Source of the DNA: Ephemerocybe angulata
Lineage: Eukaryota > Basidiomycota > Agaricomycetes > Agaricales > Psathyrellaceae
Length of the DNA: 10,096 bases
Direction: 5' to 3'
NCBI GenBank assembly: GCA_013368325.1
Contig: JAACJK010000199.1
Span: 1 to 10,096 of the forward strand
The position numbers and the translations under genes are program-made. Positions 1 to 7,845 of the stretch are shown piece after piece. The notes under the pieces are model-generated. The model ran no database searches and was not told the DNA's origin. It was given only the letters and a program-made list of their open reading frames with translations. The first letter of the stretch is position 1. Every line of letters begins with the position of its first letter.

Positions 1-98
1 CCTCGGGCAGGGTTTATCCCACTTCGCTTTTTTCACATTTAGCTCGTCGCGCTCGGTGACGTCGTTTCGGGGCTTATGGACTCCCAGTATGTCACTGG

Positions 99-303
99 GT
101 GATGGCTTCTGGAGCCGGCGTGCTCTGTGTCCAGAAGCCATCACTGTGTGAGATAAGGCTTCTGGACACATAGGACGCTGGCTCCAGAAGCCATCACTGT
201 GTGAGATAAGGCTTCTGGACACAGAGGATGGCGGCTCCAGAAGCCATCACTTATCTCACACAGTGATGGCTTCTGGAGCCGCCATCCTCTGTGTCCAGAA
301 GTC
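99..303. repeat. Four-unit inverted/direct hairpin module in copy A
   Basis: A unit of about 41 bp starting GTGATGGCTTCTGGAGCC and ending TCTGTGTCCAGAAGCC occurs forward at 99-139, reverse-complemented at 157-197 and 210-250, and forward again at 263-303. The units are separated by a 12-nt linker, TGTGTGAGATAA, or its complement TTATCTCACACA. Each unit also has inverted ends (GGCTTCTGGA against TCCAGAAGCC), so single units can fold, and units 3 and 4 can form a stem of about 39 bp with a 12-nt loop. Confidence 0.9.
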
Positions 304-583
304 CGAGCCACCCGAGTTAGTAATGTCAACGGCCCATGCTGCATTTGCACTGTGCTCCGAGTGCAGCAGTGAATATACACGCTGATGGCGCACGCAGACC
401 GGTAGGACTCGCGGTGTATTATCACACGCCTGTGCCCTCAACTGCACTCATAAACCTCGCAGCCCTCTCGACACACTCCGCAACTACGGTATAGCATGCG
501 ACAGCACACAGATGCGTGTGCACCATCCGCGCAACCCAGGTATGCTCTCCACCGGCATACAGATGAGTCAACAGCCCATGTAC

Positions 584-626
584 GCCGTCGGAGACTCTAC
601 ACTCGCACTGCGCTGTGAGTACAGAG
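584..626. repeat. Palindrome unit with CCGTCGG leader, present in both copies
   Basis: GCCGTCGGAGACTCTACACTCGC is followed by GCTGTGAGTACAGAG, an imperfect inverted repeat of the CTCTGCACTCGC family. The counterpart in copy B is at about 4137-4178, where the right arm reads GCTACGAGTACAGAG. Confidence 0.6.
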
Positions 627-680
627 GTGCACATACATAGCTACAATGGTGCACAGGTATGTGTGCGCCGTCGCCGCAGC

Positions 681-1512
681 TCACACATATCCTCTGACGG
701 CATTCCAATCCGTCGAAAGCGCGAGACAGTGTGTATGCTGTCTGAAACTCTGCACTCGCATGTTACTGCGAGTGCGGAGGTCACAAAGATCCACCATTAT
801 CCGTCAGTGCATGAGTACACCTCCGCACTCGCCCTGCACTTCAAGTGCAGAGTCCCGACAGAGTGCGTGGGGATGGGATGCACAGCCGTAGTACAGTGTG
901 GGTGCAACGATAAAGCACATACATGCTCCGTTGGTCCACAATTCTCCCTCCAGACTCGCTCTGCACAGCGAGTGCAGAGTTTCCGACGGAGTACACGTGC
1001 GGGGTGGGCCTGATCTCACCGGGTGATGGCTTCTGCAGATAAAATTCTCTGTGTCCAGAGGCCTGAGTAACCATTGACCCCAAACTCCCAGTCTTACGAT
1101 ACCAGGTGATGGCTTCTGCGACTGACATCGTCTGTGTCTAGAAGTCCGGGCCATGACTCCCGCACGTATGATAACCAGGGATGCCTTCTGGATCCCATTT
1201 TTAGCTCTCTCACTGTGTGTGTAATAAATCTCGCAGAACAGGACAAGGGAAGGGGTTCGCCGACACATCTTCAAGCTTTAAATGTACCCATGGCCCCACA
1301 ACCTACCAAGAAGTACCAGACCATCTGGGTCTGGGAATGAGGACCGAGTTCGAGTACCTTGCTCAGCACATGCACGACATGAGTACACCCCGATGGCCAC
1401 ACACCCGCTCGCCGCCTTCCTGAAATCTCATATATACCATACAGTACTCAGATAGAGCATGAACTAGTGCTCCCCACCGGTCAAGCTTACCTCGCGTGAT
1501 CCCTGCGGTCCT
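681..1512. repeat. Segment specific to copy A, with older degenerate hairpin units
   Basis: This part is absent from copy B. It contains diverged versions of the hairpin unit near 1020-1062 (GGGTGATGGCTTCTG and TCTGTGTCCAGAGG), 1085-1145 (CAGGTGATGGCTTCTG and GTCTGTGTCTAGAAGTCC) and 1165-1215 (CCAGGGATGCCTTCTGGA and CACTGTGTGTGTAATA). The motif AACTCCCAGT at 1082 resembles the element start. So copy A seems to contain the remains of a further, older copy. I see no convincing gene between 1216 and 1512. Confidence 0.6.
748..779. repeat. Palindrome of the CACTCGC/GCGAGTG family
   Basis: CTCTGCACTCGCA at 748-760 pairs with TGCGAGTGCGGAG at 767-779 across a 6-nt loop, with one mismatch. Related perfect or near-perfect stems lie at 834-850 (CTGCACTT / AAGTGCAG) and 954-973 (ACTCGCT / AGCGAGT). 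The last is followed by TTTCCGACGG, the complement of the CCGTCGGA that precedes other members. Confidence 0.8.
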
Positions 1513-1761
1513 CGGATATCCTGATCAATTTTGATCGACCCGTCAACCGGCGCCTATCTCGGTCTGCGCGATTTTCCCCTTTTTCCCTCCAAGGATCCCA
1601 CCTTAAGCTGTATCTATTTTTGGCTTGTAACCTAACGAACGGTCGGCAATCGGCAGTCGTGTCAATCCGACCCCTGCGGTGAAAATTTGGTCACCAGGGT
1701 CGGATTTGTCCTGCGAGTTTCCGTTTGTCCTCCGATAATCCCGGACTCGATCACGGGAATA

Positions 1762-1900
1762 CACGTCAATGCATGCGTCGTTGCAGTCGATCCATAGCGT
1801 CGACAGCAACACAATGTTGTGCATGCGCCATCGTAGCCGACTCATAGCGTCGACGGCGATGCAGTCACGCACAGGTGTGCATGCACCGTCGGTGTACAAC
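1762..1900. repeat. Degenerate tandem repeat, period about 50 bp
   Basis: CATAGCGTCGAC recurs at about 1793 and 1843. Each time it is followed by a C/A-rich stretch and then TGTGCATGCGCC or TGTGCATGCACC. A further degenerate start (AATGCATGCGTCG) lies just upstream at 1769. The array follows directly on the 3' end of copy A. Confidence 0.5.
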
Positions 1901-2402
1901 AAGTGACAACTGCGCACAGTCGGCGGCAATACTTGTGTACATAAACCGTCACCATACAAGTCCTCCGTTGGCGGTGACGTCGGACGCCGTCGTTGTTCGC
2001 GGCGTGTGGGGCCAGGTGGGTCATAGTGCGAGGCGGGTAAGGAGTATGTCGCTGAGGACAGACGCAGAATGCAGTGTCGGCGGCGTATGCCAGTGACGAC
2101 AACCCATTCGCGTGTGTATGCCCTGCCTGGCTGCATGTGTGAGCGATGTAGAGTGCCCGTAGGGACTCGGGTGCTGGGCGTGTCCTCCGAAGAGCAAGAT
2201 ATGTGATTGTGCAGTGGAAGCCTCTGTATTCGCCCTCGTCGAGATAGTGTGGAGTTATTTACGCCGACAAGCGGATCTCGTCGGTGATTCTAGACTCAGT
2301 GGGGAGAGTTCTGTCAGAGCTTCGGCACTAGCACTCGAATACCATGCACTATGAGTGCTCAGTGGGGTGGTGCTCGCATCCTCTGATGGTGTACATTCCG
2401 AG
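1901..2402. other. Repeat-like, no gene seen
   Basis: G+C-rich sequence with scattered CCGTCGG, GGCGGC and GTGTAC motifs like those in the flanking repeats. Reading frames on both strands are short, or are open only because of composition. I find no intron pattern, promoter or recognisable protein. Confidence 0.5.
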
Positions 2403-2817
2403 ACAAGTACATCCTCAGAGCTTACACTCGCATCCGTAGACTGGATGCGAGTCTCGAGCTGTGGGTGTTGTACACGCGTCCATGAGCGGGAGGCCGCCCT
2501 CTGACCACCTATGCGTGGGCCGTCGGATCCTTCACACTACACTGTGAGTGCAGAGTACCCGACGGCGCATGCGTAGGCTATGGACGCGCACTCGCAGTAC
2601 AGGGCGAGTGTGTTGTGGAAGTGAATCCCTGTACGCAGTGAGTGCGTGTGCCGTCGGTGGACATTTCCACCTCTGTACTCCCAGGACAATGCAAACGGTG
2701 TTGTAGAGGGCATACGCACGTTGTACACGCGCGGCGTGTATGTGGGTTATCGGAGTGCAGAGACTTTGACGTCATAGACGCGCTGTCAACGCCGTAATAT
2801 TCCGTCGGAGGGAATGT
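2403..2817. repeat. Cluster of CACTCGC/GCGAGTG palindromes and CCGTCGG motifs
   Basis: A perfect 10-bp stem lies at 2426-2452 (ACTCGCATCC / GGATGCGAGT, 7-nt loop) and another at 2589-2610 (CACTCGC / GCGAGTG). CCGTCGG or its complement occurs near 2519, 2560, 2652 and 2793. The members are the same family as those inside copies A and B, but too diverged to be called a third copy of the element. Confidence 0.6.
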
Positions 2818-2845
2818 GTGAGCTGCGCTGACTGCACATGCGTGT

Positions 2846-3157
2846 ATGTCTGCCGTCGGAGCCGGAGCAGGGGGGCATGGATACGCCGTCCCATCGCTTC
2901 ACTCATCACTCATACATCCCTCGCCGTTCCAACCCACACTCTCACCGCATCCACCACGCGTCTCCTCATCGACCTCTCCATCCCATGTCTTTCCGTCAAC
3001 CGCCGTCACCTCCCATCCTCTCTCCAGTTCCTCCGACTTCGCCAGCACATCGCCTCCGGACTCCCGAACCGCTCACCCCACTTATCACCTGCCGACCACC
3101 TATTGCCTTACCTCGTCTTCACTACCGTCGTCTCCATCTTCTCACCACCCGTAGTCA
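2846..3157 (+). pseudogene. Possible Ser/Pro/His-rich coding fragment
   Basis: The plus strand is strongly C/T-rich from about 2890 to 3160, so all three frames are open; that alone is no evidence for a gene. The frame starting ATG TCT GCC GTC at 2846 gives 103 residues before TAG. Its product resembles the disordered Ser/Pro-rich parts of fungal regulatory proteins (for example SPFQPTLSPHPP, SSSSDFASTSPPDSRT, SSSLPSSPSSHHP). No folded domain, DNA-binding motif, intron or promoter is visible, and the fragment starts inside the palindrome repeat. It could be a captured host-gene piece or just biased sequence. The other two frames read as less protein-like strings. Confidence 0.25.
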
Positions 3158-3452
3158 TTGTAGGCGGTTGTAATGGATGTCTAGTTCTGTCGTAGTCAGT
3201 AGATACCCCCCACGGCACATGTCGTCCCACTGCGTGTAGAGGTCAACAATTAGGACCTTGAAAATCCTCGAAAGTACGCGGCGCGTCAAGCGATAAGAGC
3301 CGCAAAAGCCATCGAACGAAAGTCACTCACCTTCGACTCGATGAAGGTTCGGCTACTGGTGCAGGTAAGGCACACTCTCTGCCCCACCTTGTTTTCCAAC
3401 GCGCTGATCGTTCTCTCCACGGTGGTATGCTGCGAATCAAGCCGGAGTGAGT
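3158..3452. other. No clear gene
   Basis: Unique-looking sequence between the C/T-rich stretch and the hairpin at 3453. One plus-strand ATG with a good donor (ATGAAGGTTCGGCTACTGG, then CAG/GTAAGG at about 3362) gives only eight residues, and no good acceptor follows. A minus-strand donor GTGAGT lies at about 3330. Neither leads to a supported gene. Confidence 0.4.
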
Positions 3453-3556
3453 ACTCTCGCACAAATTACAATACTGGGAGTGCGAGGTCAGAGCGTGACA
3501 TGTCCACCAACAAAGGACATGTACCCTCGACGCACTCCCAATATTGTGCGAGTGCG
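3453..3556. repeat. Imperfect hairpin upstream of copy B
   Basis: The left arm (3453-3505) and right arm (3515-3556) are inverted repeats around a 9-nt loop, ACCAACAAA. The best matched blocks are GACATGTCC with GGACATGT, TGGGAGTGCG with CGCACTCCCA, and CTCGCACA with TGTGCGAG. The outer stem again contains the CTCGCAC/GTGCGAG sequence of the palindrome family. It could be a small foldback element or a relic of one. Confidence 0.65.
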
Positions 3557-3627
3557 CGAGTGATCTGACCAAGCATCCACGGCGCATAAACGTGCGAGAG
3601 AAGTGATTCCCGCCCCTGTCAACCCCA

Positions 3628-4460
3628 GACTCCCAGTATGTCACTGGGTGATGGCTTCTGGAGCCGGCGTCCTCTGTGTCCAGAAGCCATCACTGTGTGA
3701 GATAAGGCTTCTGGCCACAGAGGATGCTGGCTCCAGAAGCCATCACTGTGTGAAGATAAGGCTTCTGGACACAGAGGATGGCGGCTCCAGAAGCCATCAC
3801 TTATCTCACACAGTGATGGCTTCTGGAGCCGCCATCCTCTGCGTCCAGAAGTCCGAGCCACCCGAGTTAGTAATGTCAACGGCCCATGCTGCATTTGCAC
3901 TGTGCTCCGAGTGCAGCAGTGAATATACACCACTAACGGCGCCCGCAGACCGGTAGGACTCGAGGTGTATTATCACACGCCTGTGCCCTCAACCGCACTC
4001 GTAAACCTAGCAGCCCTCTCGACAGACTCTGTAACTGCTGTATAGCATGCGACGGCACACAGATGCGTGTGCACCATCCGCGCAACCCAGGTACGCTCTC
4101 CACCGACATACAGATGAGTCAACAGCCCATGTACGCCGTCGGAGCTCTACACTCGCACTGCGCTACGAGTACAGAGGTGCACATACATACCTACGACGGT
4201 GCACAGGTATGTATGTGTGCGCCGTTGCCGCAGCGGATATCCTGATCGATTTTGATCGACTCATCAACCGGCGCCTATCTCGGTCTGCGCGATTTTCGCT
4301 GTTTCCCCATTCTGTGCTTAGCTCGTAACGGTCAGCAATTGGCAGTCGAGCCATGGACGCACAGACTCCCCAGTCGATCCGACTCCCTTTGCCCACCGTC
4401 GGATTTGTCCTCCGAATTTCCGTTTGCCCTCCGATAATCCCGGACACATCATGGGAATAT
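3628..4460 (+). repeat. Short copy (B) of the dispersed repeat element
   Basis: This is the second copy of the element at 82-1761. It begins with the same GACTCCCAGTATGTCACTGG and hairpin module, runs through the same middle part to GCCGTTGCCGCAG (about 4234), then jumps directly to the shared tail starting CGGATATCCTGATC. The tail ends near CCCGGACACATCATGGGAAT. Relative to the long copy it lacks about 830 bp. No coding region is credible inside it. Confidence 0.85.
3648..3852. repeat. Four-unit hairpin module in copy B
   Basis: Same arrangement as in copy A (forward, reverse, reverse, forward), with the same linker. One linker here has an extra A (TGTGAAGATAA), and the last unit reads GCGTCC where copy A reads GTGTCC. 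Keeping both inverted orders in the two copies shows that the module was formed before the element was copied. Confidence 0.88.
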
Positions 4461-4580
4461 CCGCTTAAAGTGAGCGGCTATTATCATTTAGACTCGCGTC
4501 CCCTTTGCTCTATTTTTTGCTACTAATTCGATAGCCCTGACCCTAAATTTTTGAGCATCACTTCCCTCGGGTGTCGGTCT

Positions 4581-5025
4581 ATGCATGGGTACGGTCTATT
4601 CTCCCATTCCATATATTCCTTCCATTTCTTGCTAATTTTCTTCGACGTTGCTCGCTGCACGTCTTCGCTCTACCCTCCACTGAGCACTCTGCTCGTCGCC
4701 GCCTTCTTTGAGCTCGTCGCCTTCGACGCGCCCGCAGCCGTCCGCCGCTATGCAAGTCGGTCGAATGCTTTGGCGCGAAGTACTCTGCTCGCCACCGCAT
4801 GTCGTCGCTTTGAACCTCGCTCCGCAAATGGGATGAATCGAGTATGTAAGGATTTTTGATTGACCTTGAAGGTGTTTCTAATGGACCTTTCTGATTCCTA
4901 GTCGCATATCTCACTTGCCAGGGCGTCGTCGTCATCGTGCGCAGTAGCCACAGTCGCCGCGCAACCGCCGCCGTCGTCGGGGTTTAGAGCTCGTAGAGTT
5001 GGTGTATTACAATGTAAATCAGAGT
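4581..5025 (+). CDS. Weak candidate two-exon gene, unknown
   Basis: The best evidence is an intron-like segment at 4842-4901 (60 nt): donor GTATGT, possible branch TTCTAATGG, acceptor TTCCTAG. With it, the frame from ATG at 4581 stays open through 4841, continues at 4902 in phase 0, and stops at TAG 5023-5025, giving 128 residues. The N-terminal 20-25 residues are hydrophobic (SHSIYSFHFLLIFF), so a signal or anchor segment is possible. The rest is Ala/Ser/Arg-rich without a recognisable domain. A second frame is also open from ATG 4751 (MQVGRMLWREVL...) up to a TGA just before the donor. Codon use is not convincing. It may be a decayed gene or chance. Confidence 0.25.
4842..4901 (+). other. 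Putative spliceosomal intron
   Basis: GTATGT donor, TTCTAAT branch-like sequence about 20 nt before the TTCCTAG acceptor, 60 nt in all. Its length and signals match the introns deduced elsewhere in the window. Confidence 0.4.
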
Positions 5026-5265
5026 AGACGGTCCTGGAAATCGAGTCGAGAGTGCGTGCGCCATGCCATGGGACGGCATGAGAAAGGGTGAAGATGTGGG
5101 GAGGGAGAAAGAACAGGCCGAGGCCGATGACGTCTCCCACCGGACGTGCCAGAGAACGCCTAGTGTTTACCCAGGTTTGGAGGCTACTACGTACCATATA
5201 CTCGTCCCACCTTCGAGATAGAAATCTCTAGAATACCTCAGATTCGCCATCCAAGTGACCACCCG
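5026..5265. other. No gene seen
   Basis: Short reading frames only. Just downstream of the AP endonuclease fragment (minus-strand sense), the minus strand reads VILE near 5228-5239, faintly like the ILETP motif near the end of endonuclease IV. The match is too short to annotate. Confidence 0.4.
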
Positions 5266-5819
5266 TCACCGCCGTCCATCAACAACCCGTCGTCTCTCGA
5301 CCCTCTCACCACATTCACCGCACATACCGAGCACCGTAGACCAAGTAGCCTTTCCACCCAACATCCCTTCTGTCAACCGTTGGCACCCTTCTATCGCCTC
5401 CCGATGCTCTCGCTCCACCCAATCTACCCGTCCTGTGGCGGGTCGTCCTAGCCGTAGGTGTCCACTCCAAACACCGAACCCCAAAATGCCGACTGAGGAA
5501 TGAAAAAAGTAACACTCACTAGTACCCTCCCGCCCCTCCCTCGTACTAATATCATACCCCGCTGTATCATACCCCGCTGCATGCGCATGGCACGTATCCA
5601 CGCACACGCCGATGCGCGTCTTGTCCTCTACGAGCGCGATGATAGCTGCTCTCTGGGTGAAGGAGGAGCCGATGACGTTGCCGGCGCCGGCCAGGGTATA
5701 GCATGGGGTGTAGATGAAACCGGCCGCGAGGTATGGAGGTATGGAGAATGCATGTAGGGATGTGAATGCGAAAGGGCGGAGGTATGGTGGAGTGGGGTAA
5801 GCGCCGCGCGGGTGTGGTT
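5266..5819 (-). pseudogene. Fragment of an APN1/endonuclease IV-type AP endonuclease
   Basis: Family role: zinc-dependent hydrolysis of abasic sites in base excision repair. The minus strand between 5697 and 5521 encodes, without introns, the family core: [12 protein letters not shown], then [13 protein letters not shown], then [13 protein letters not shown] and [14 protein letters not shown] supplies the Asp and His zinc ligands. The frame is open from 5819 to the TGA at 5266 but contains no ATG ahead of the core, and upstream of LAGAG it does not resemble the family. The N-terminal half of the enzyme is missing, and the glutamate expected in ENxAG is replaced (PCYTLAG). A 15-bp tandem duplication doubles AGYD. 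Downstream only weak echoes remain (SGHLRLG for [16 protein letters not shown] for DRHENIG). Family assignment of the core is firm; pseudogene status is inferred. Confidence 0.75.
5540..5576 (-). repeat. 15-bp tandem duplication inside the AP endonuclease fragment
   Basis: On the minus strand GCGGGGTATGATACA is followed directly by GCGGGGTATGATATT. The duplication is in frame and repeats AGYD after the conserved CHxxAAGYD motif, where intact family members have a single GYDI. Confidence 0.8.
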
Positions 5820-6107
5820 ATGAGCGCAGGCGTGCAGGCGTAGGAGGCGTATCTCAGCGCGTGACGGGCGTGCAGTGCGAACGGAGGTAGAGCGGGAGCC
5901 GTCGAATGCGGCAGGTGCGACGTCGGAGGACTCAGAGGCGTGTCGAAAACGCGTGCAGAACGAACAAACTCAAAGAAGCAACTGGCAAAGTTAAGTAGAT
6001 ACTAGTAGATGGAGTACAATCTTCCATGGCCCACTCTTTGGTTCATTCTTCCATCCATGCTCACCACCTTCACCTTGACCCTCCTCAAGACTCCATCGCC
6101 TCATGAT
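5820..6107. other. Spacer, no gene seen
   Basis: The first part (to about 5945) is G/A/T-biased on the plus strand, with repeated GGCGTG and GGAGGT strings. The rest, A-rich, lies beyond the stop codon of the DUF6533 gene and probably includes its 3' untranslated region. A short plus-strand frame from 6009 is antisense to that gene's end and is not credible. Confidence 0.45.
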
Positions 6108-7657
6108 CTAGAAACCAATGGCCAAAAGCTCAATAGCACAGAAGCTTGGCTGCATCATCTCTGCTGTCAAATCTCGTTCGGCCCACCCCCGAAGATGTAG
6201 GAGCATGCGAGTTGACAGTAAAGAGTGGGACAAGAACTTGAGGTCTAAAGTGAGAGTAAGTTCACACTAGGACTGGACTGGGATTTGACCGAACATGACA
6301 TACTCAAGCATAATAAACTTGTACGGCAGCGGTGCAAGGTAGGTTGCAATGATGTTTGAACATGCAAGTGCTGAAGAATGCAGATCATTATCTGGTTATT
6401 AAACAGCACCATTGCGGGGAGTCTCGACAGTCCACGTACCGGATAAACAGAGGAAGTAAAGAACACCCTCCCGGTAAAACAACAAAAACAGAGAGCTTTT
6501 GAGATTGCGGTACTTCTGGTGGGCGACATACACCATGATGGCCATGATAGCTGGATATGACCAAGTGCATATATGAGTGCTTCCGCAGGACAGACGACAG
6601 TACAAGGGAATGAAGTTCAATGAACGCACCGACTATACTAGCCAGAGAGAAGCCGTATGCGATCCCCAGAGATGACTGATCCACCGCCATGGGAATGCAT
6701 GGCGAGTTTGGCATAGAGGCTGGCCTGACTGTGGGCGAGGAAGTGAGAGAACACCCCACTACTGAGTTTGACGGGCATACATTTCACGGAAACAAGAACC
6801 TTTACCCCATACGCCAGTGCGAACGCGTGGAAGATCTGAAACGAGAACATCTGTTATGAGACATTAGTGACAACGTGTGCGAGGGACGCACTATGTACTG
6901 AATCACGAGGTATACCATCAGTTTCCTGTTCATCCCAGAAAATGCATGGATGCGAATGTACAGAATCGCTGTGTGTCACATAGTAAGGCATCTCTGTGTG
7001 TACTATTCAGTTTAAGCTACGTACCTTCTGCACTAAGAACTATCAGACTGGAAGATACTGTACAATATGATCCGGTCAGGCATGTCTTATTCCCTTGGCT
7101 GTGCATGTTGTACTCACTGAAAACCTGTATGAACGATCTGGTGCACTCGTCAGACGATAGTCCACTGCGAAAATGGTCTATTATAGGGTACATTGTGCTC
7201 AGTTTCACGCTAGATATAGAGGATGAACTCACACATTCCCGAAAATCCGATATGTATGAGAACACAGTATCTCGCAACCAAGAACATCACTTTTGCGGAG
7301 CTCAATGGGGTAAACCAGATGAGGCGAACCTGGGCTTAATGAGGAAGTTGAGAATCCGGCAACAGGAGACAAACGGACCTCTTCAGATATCGTATGCAGA
7401 TAATCCGCGAGCTTCCCAAAGTTTCTTCAGTATTCAAGCACGGGGAATTGTTCATAGCACTTACGATGAGTGTATACCCGCTTGCCGCCTGAGCATTGAG
7501 GCCGCTTGTCAGCACCTCTGTAGATTATGGCTGTGACTCTCAGCTCACCAGACACTGTTTCCGAACATTAGCCCCGACTGGTAGGTCATGTTGGCGCATT
7601 AGGGGCACTCACATCTGTAATATTCGTCTCCAAATACACCTCGACCGGTGAGTCCAT
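6108..7657 (-). CDS. DUF6533-type multi-pass membrane protein, 12 exons
   Basis: Rebuilt by joining 7657-7613, 7515-7465, 7411-7379, 7329-7233, 7177-7118, 7057-7025, 6968-6892, 6850-6781, 6728-6639, 6550-6440, 6391-6290 and 6244-6108: 906 nt, 301 residues plus TAG. The DUF6533 part is at about 27-65 (LADYLHTISEE, VRLIWFTPLSSAKVMFLVARYC). Then come C87, a segment ending SAEAILYIRIHAFSG (104-118), helix VYLVIQYI, C165-I-P, helix GIAYGFSLATIMAIMVYVAH, KYRNLKSSLF with FYREGVLYFL (210-219), YLAPLPYK, and the terminal HSLLSTRMLLHLRG. These match the order and length (about 300) of the basidiomycete family; function unknown, several membrane helices. Intron 1 needs acceptor ACAGAG. Intron 7 could end 15 nt later in frame. 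The last donor is odd: GTATGT (6303) would shift the frame away from HSLLSTR, so GTCAAA (6289) was used. No other break is seen. Confidence 0.85.
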
Positions 7658-7845
7658 GGTTGGCTATAAGGCGGCCACTCAAGACTCTTCAACCTACAGC
7701 CGTAGGTGCAGGAAGCAAGAAGGGACTTACACGTCATGGAACTGTCAGACATTTGTCATCAAGATGTGCCAAATCGCAATTAGAGGTCTGCGGTGTGGCA
7801 TACTTGGTGTCCAAACCAAACAAGCCCAATGTAGCATTGATGTGA
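7658..7845. promoter_or_regulatory. 5' region of the DUF6533 gene
   Basis: The minus-strand promoter and 5' leader should lie here, but I see no clear TATA box. The plus-strand frame that begins near 7656 is antisense to the first exon and is not convincing. Confidence 0.3.

Larger units (their letters stand above)
82..1761 (+). repeat. Long copy (A) of a two-copy dispersed repeat element
   Basis: The segment from CTCCCAGTATGTCACTGGG to about CCCGGACTCGATCACGGGAA is matched in the same orientation at 3632-4460. The shared parts are 82-680 (against 3632-4234) and 1513-1761 (against 4235-4460). They are near-identical for long runs, with scattered substitutions and few indels; the 3' tail is more diverged. 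The middle of this copy (681-1512) has no counterpart in the short copy. Reading frames inside are short, in several overlapping frames and match nothing I recognise, so I call none of them genes. It is best described as a non-autonomous repeat of unknown class. Exact ends are uncertain, because similarity to an internal older copy reaches a few bases further upstream. Confidence 0.85.

Noticed and set aside
99..303. CRISPR-like array
   Set aside because: Units alternate in orientation and the linkers are identical, unlike CRISPR repeats with unique spacers; the genome is eukaryotic.
141..1013. Short overlapping frames in the repeat copies
   Set aside because: They translate hairpin units in several frames (for example repeated WSRHPLCPEAL-like strings) and change frame between copies A and B.
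1603..2136. 177-codon minus-strand open frame
   Set aside because: It spans the end of copy A and the tandem repeat, is not conserved in copy B, and has no domain.
6877..7536. 219-codon plus-strand open frame
   Set aside because: It is antisense to exons 2-7 of the DUF6533 gene and crosses their introns.
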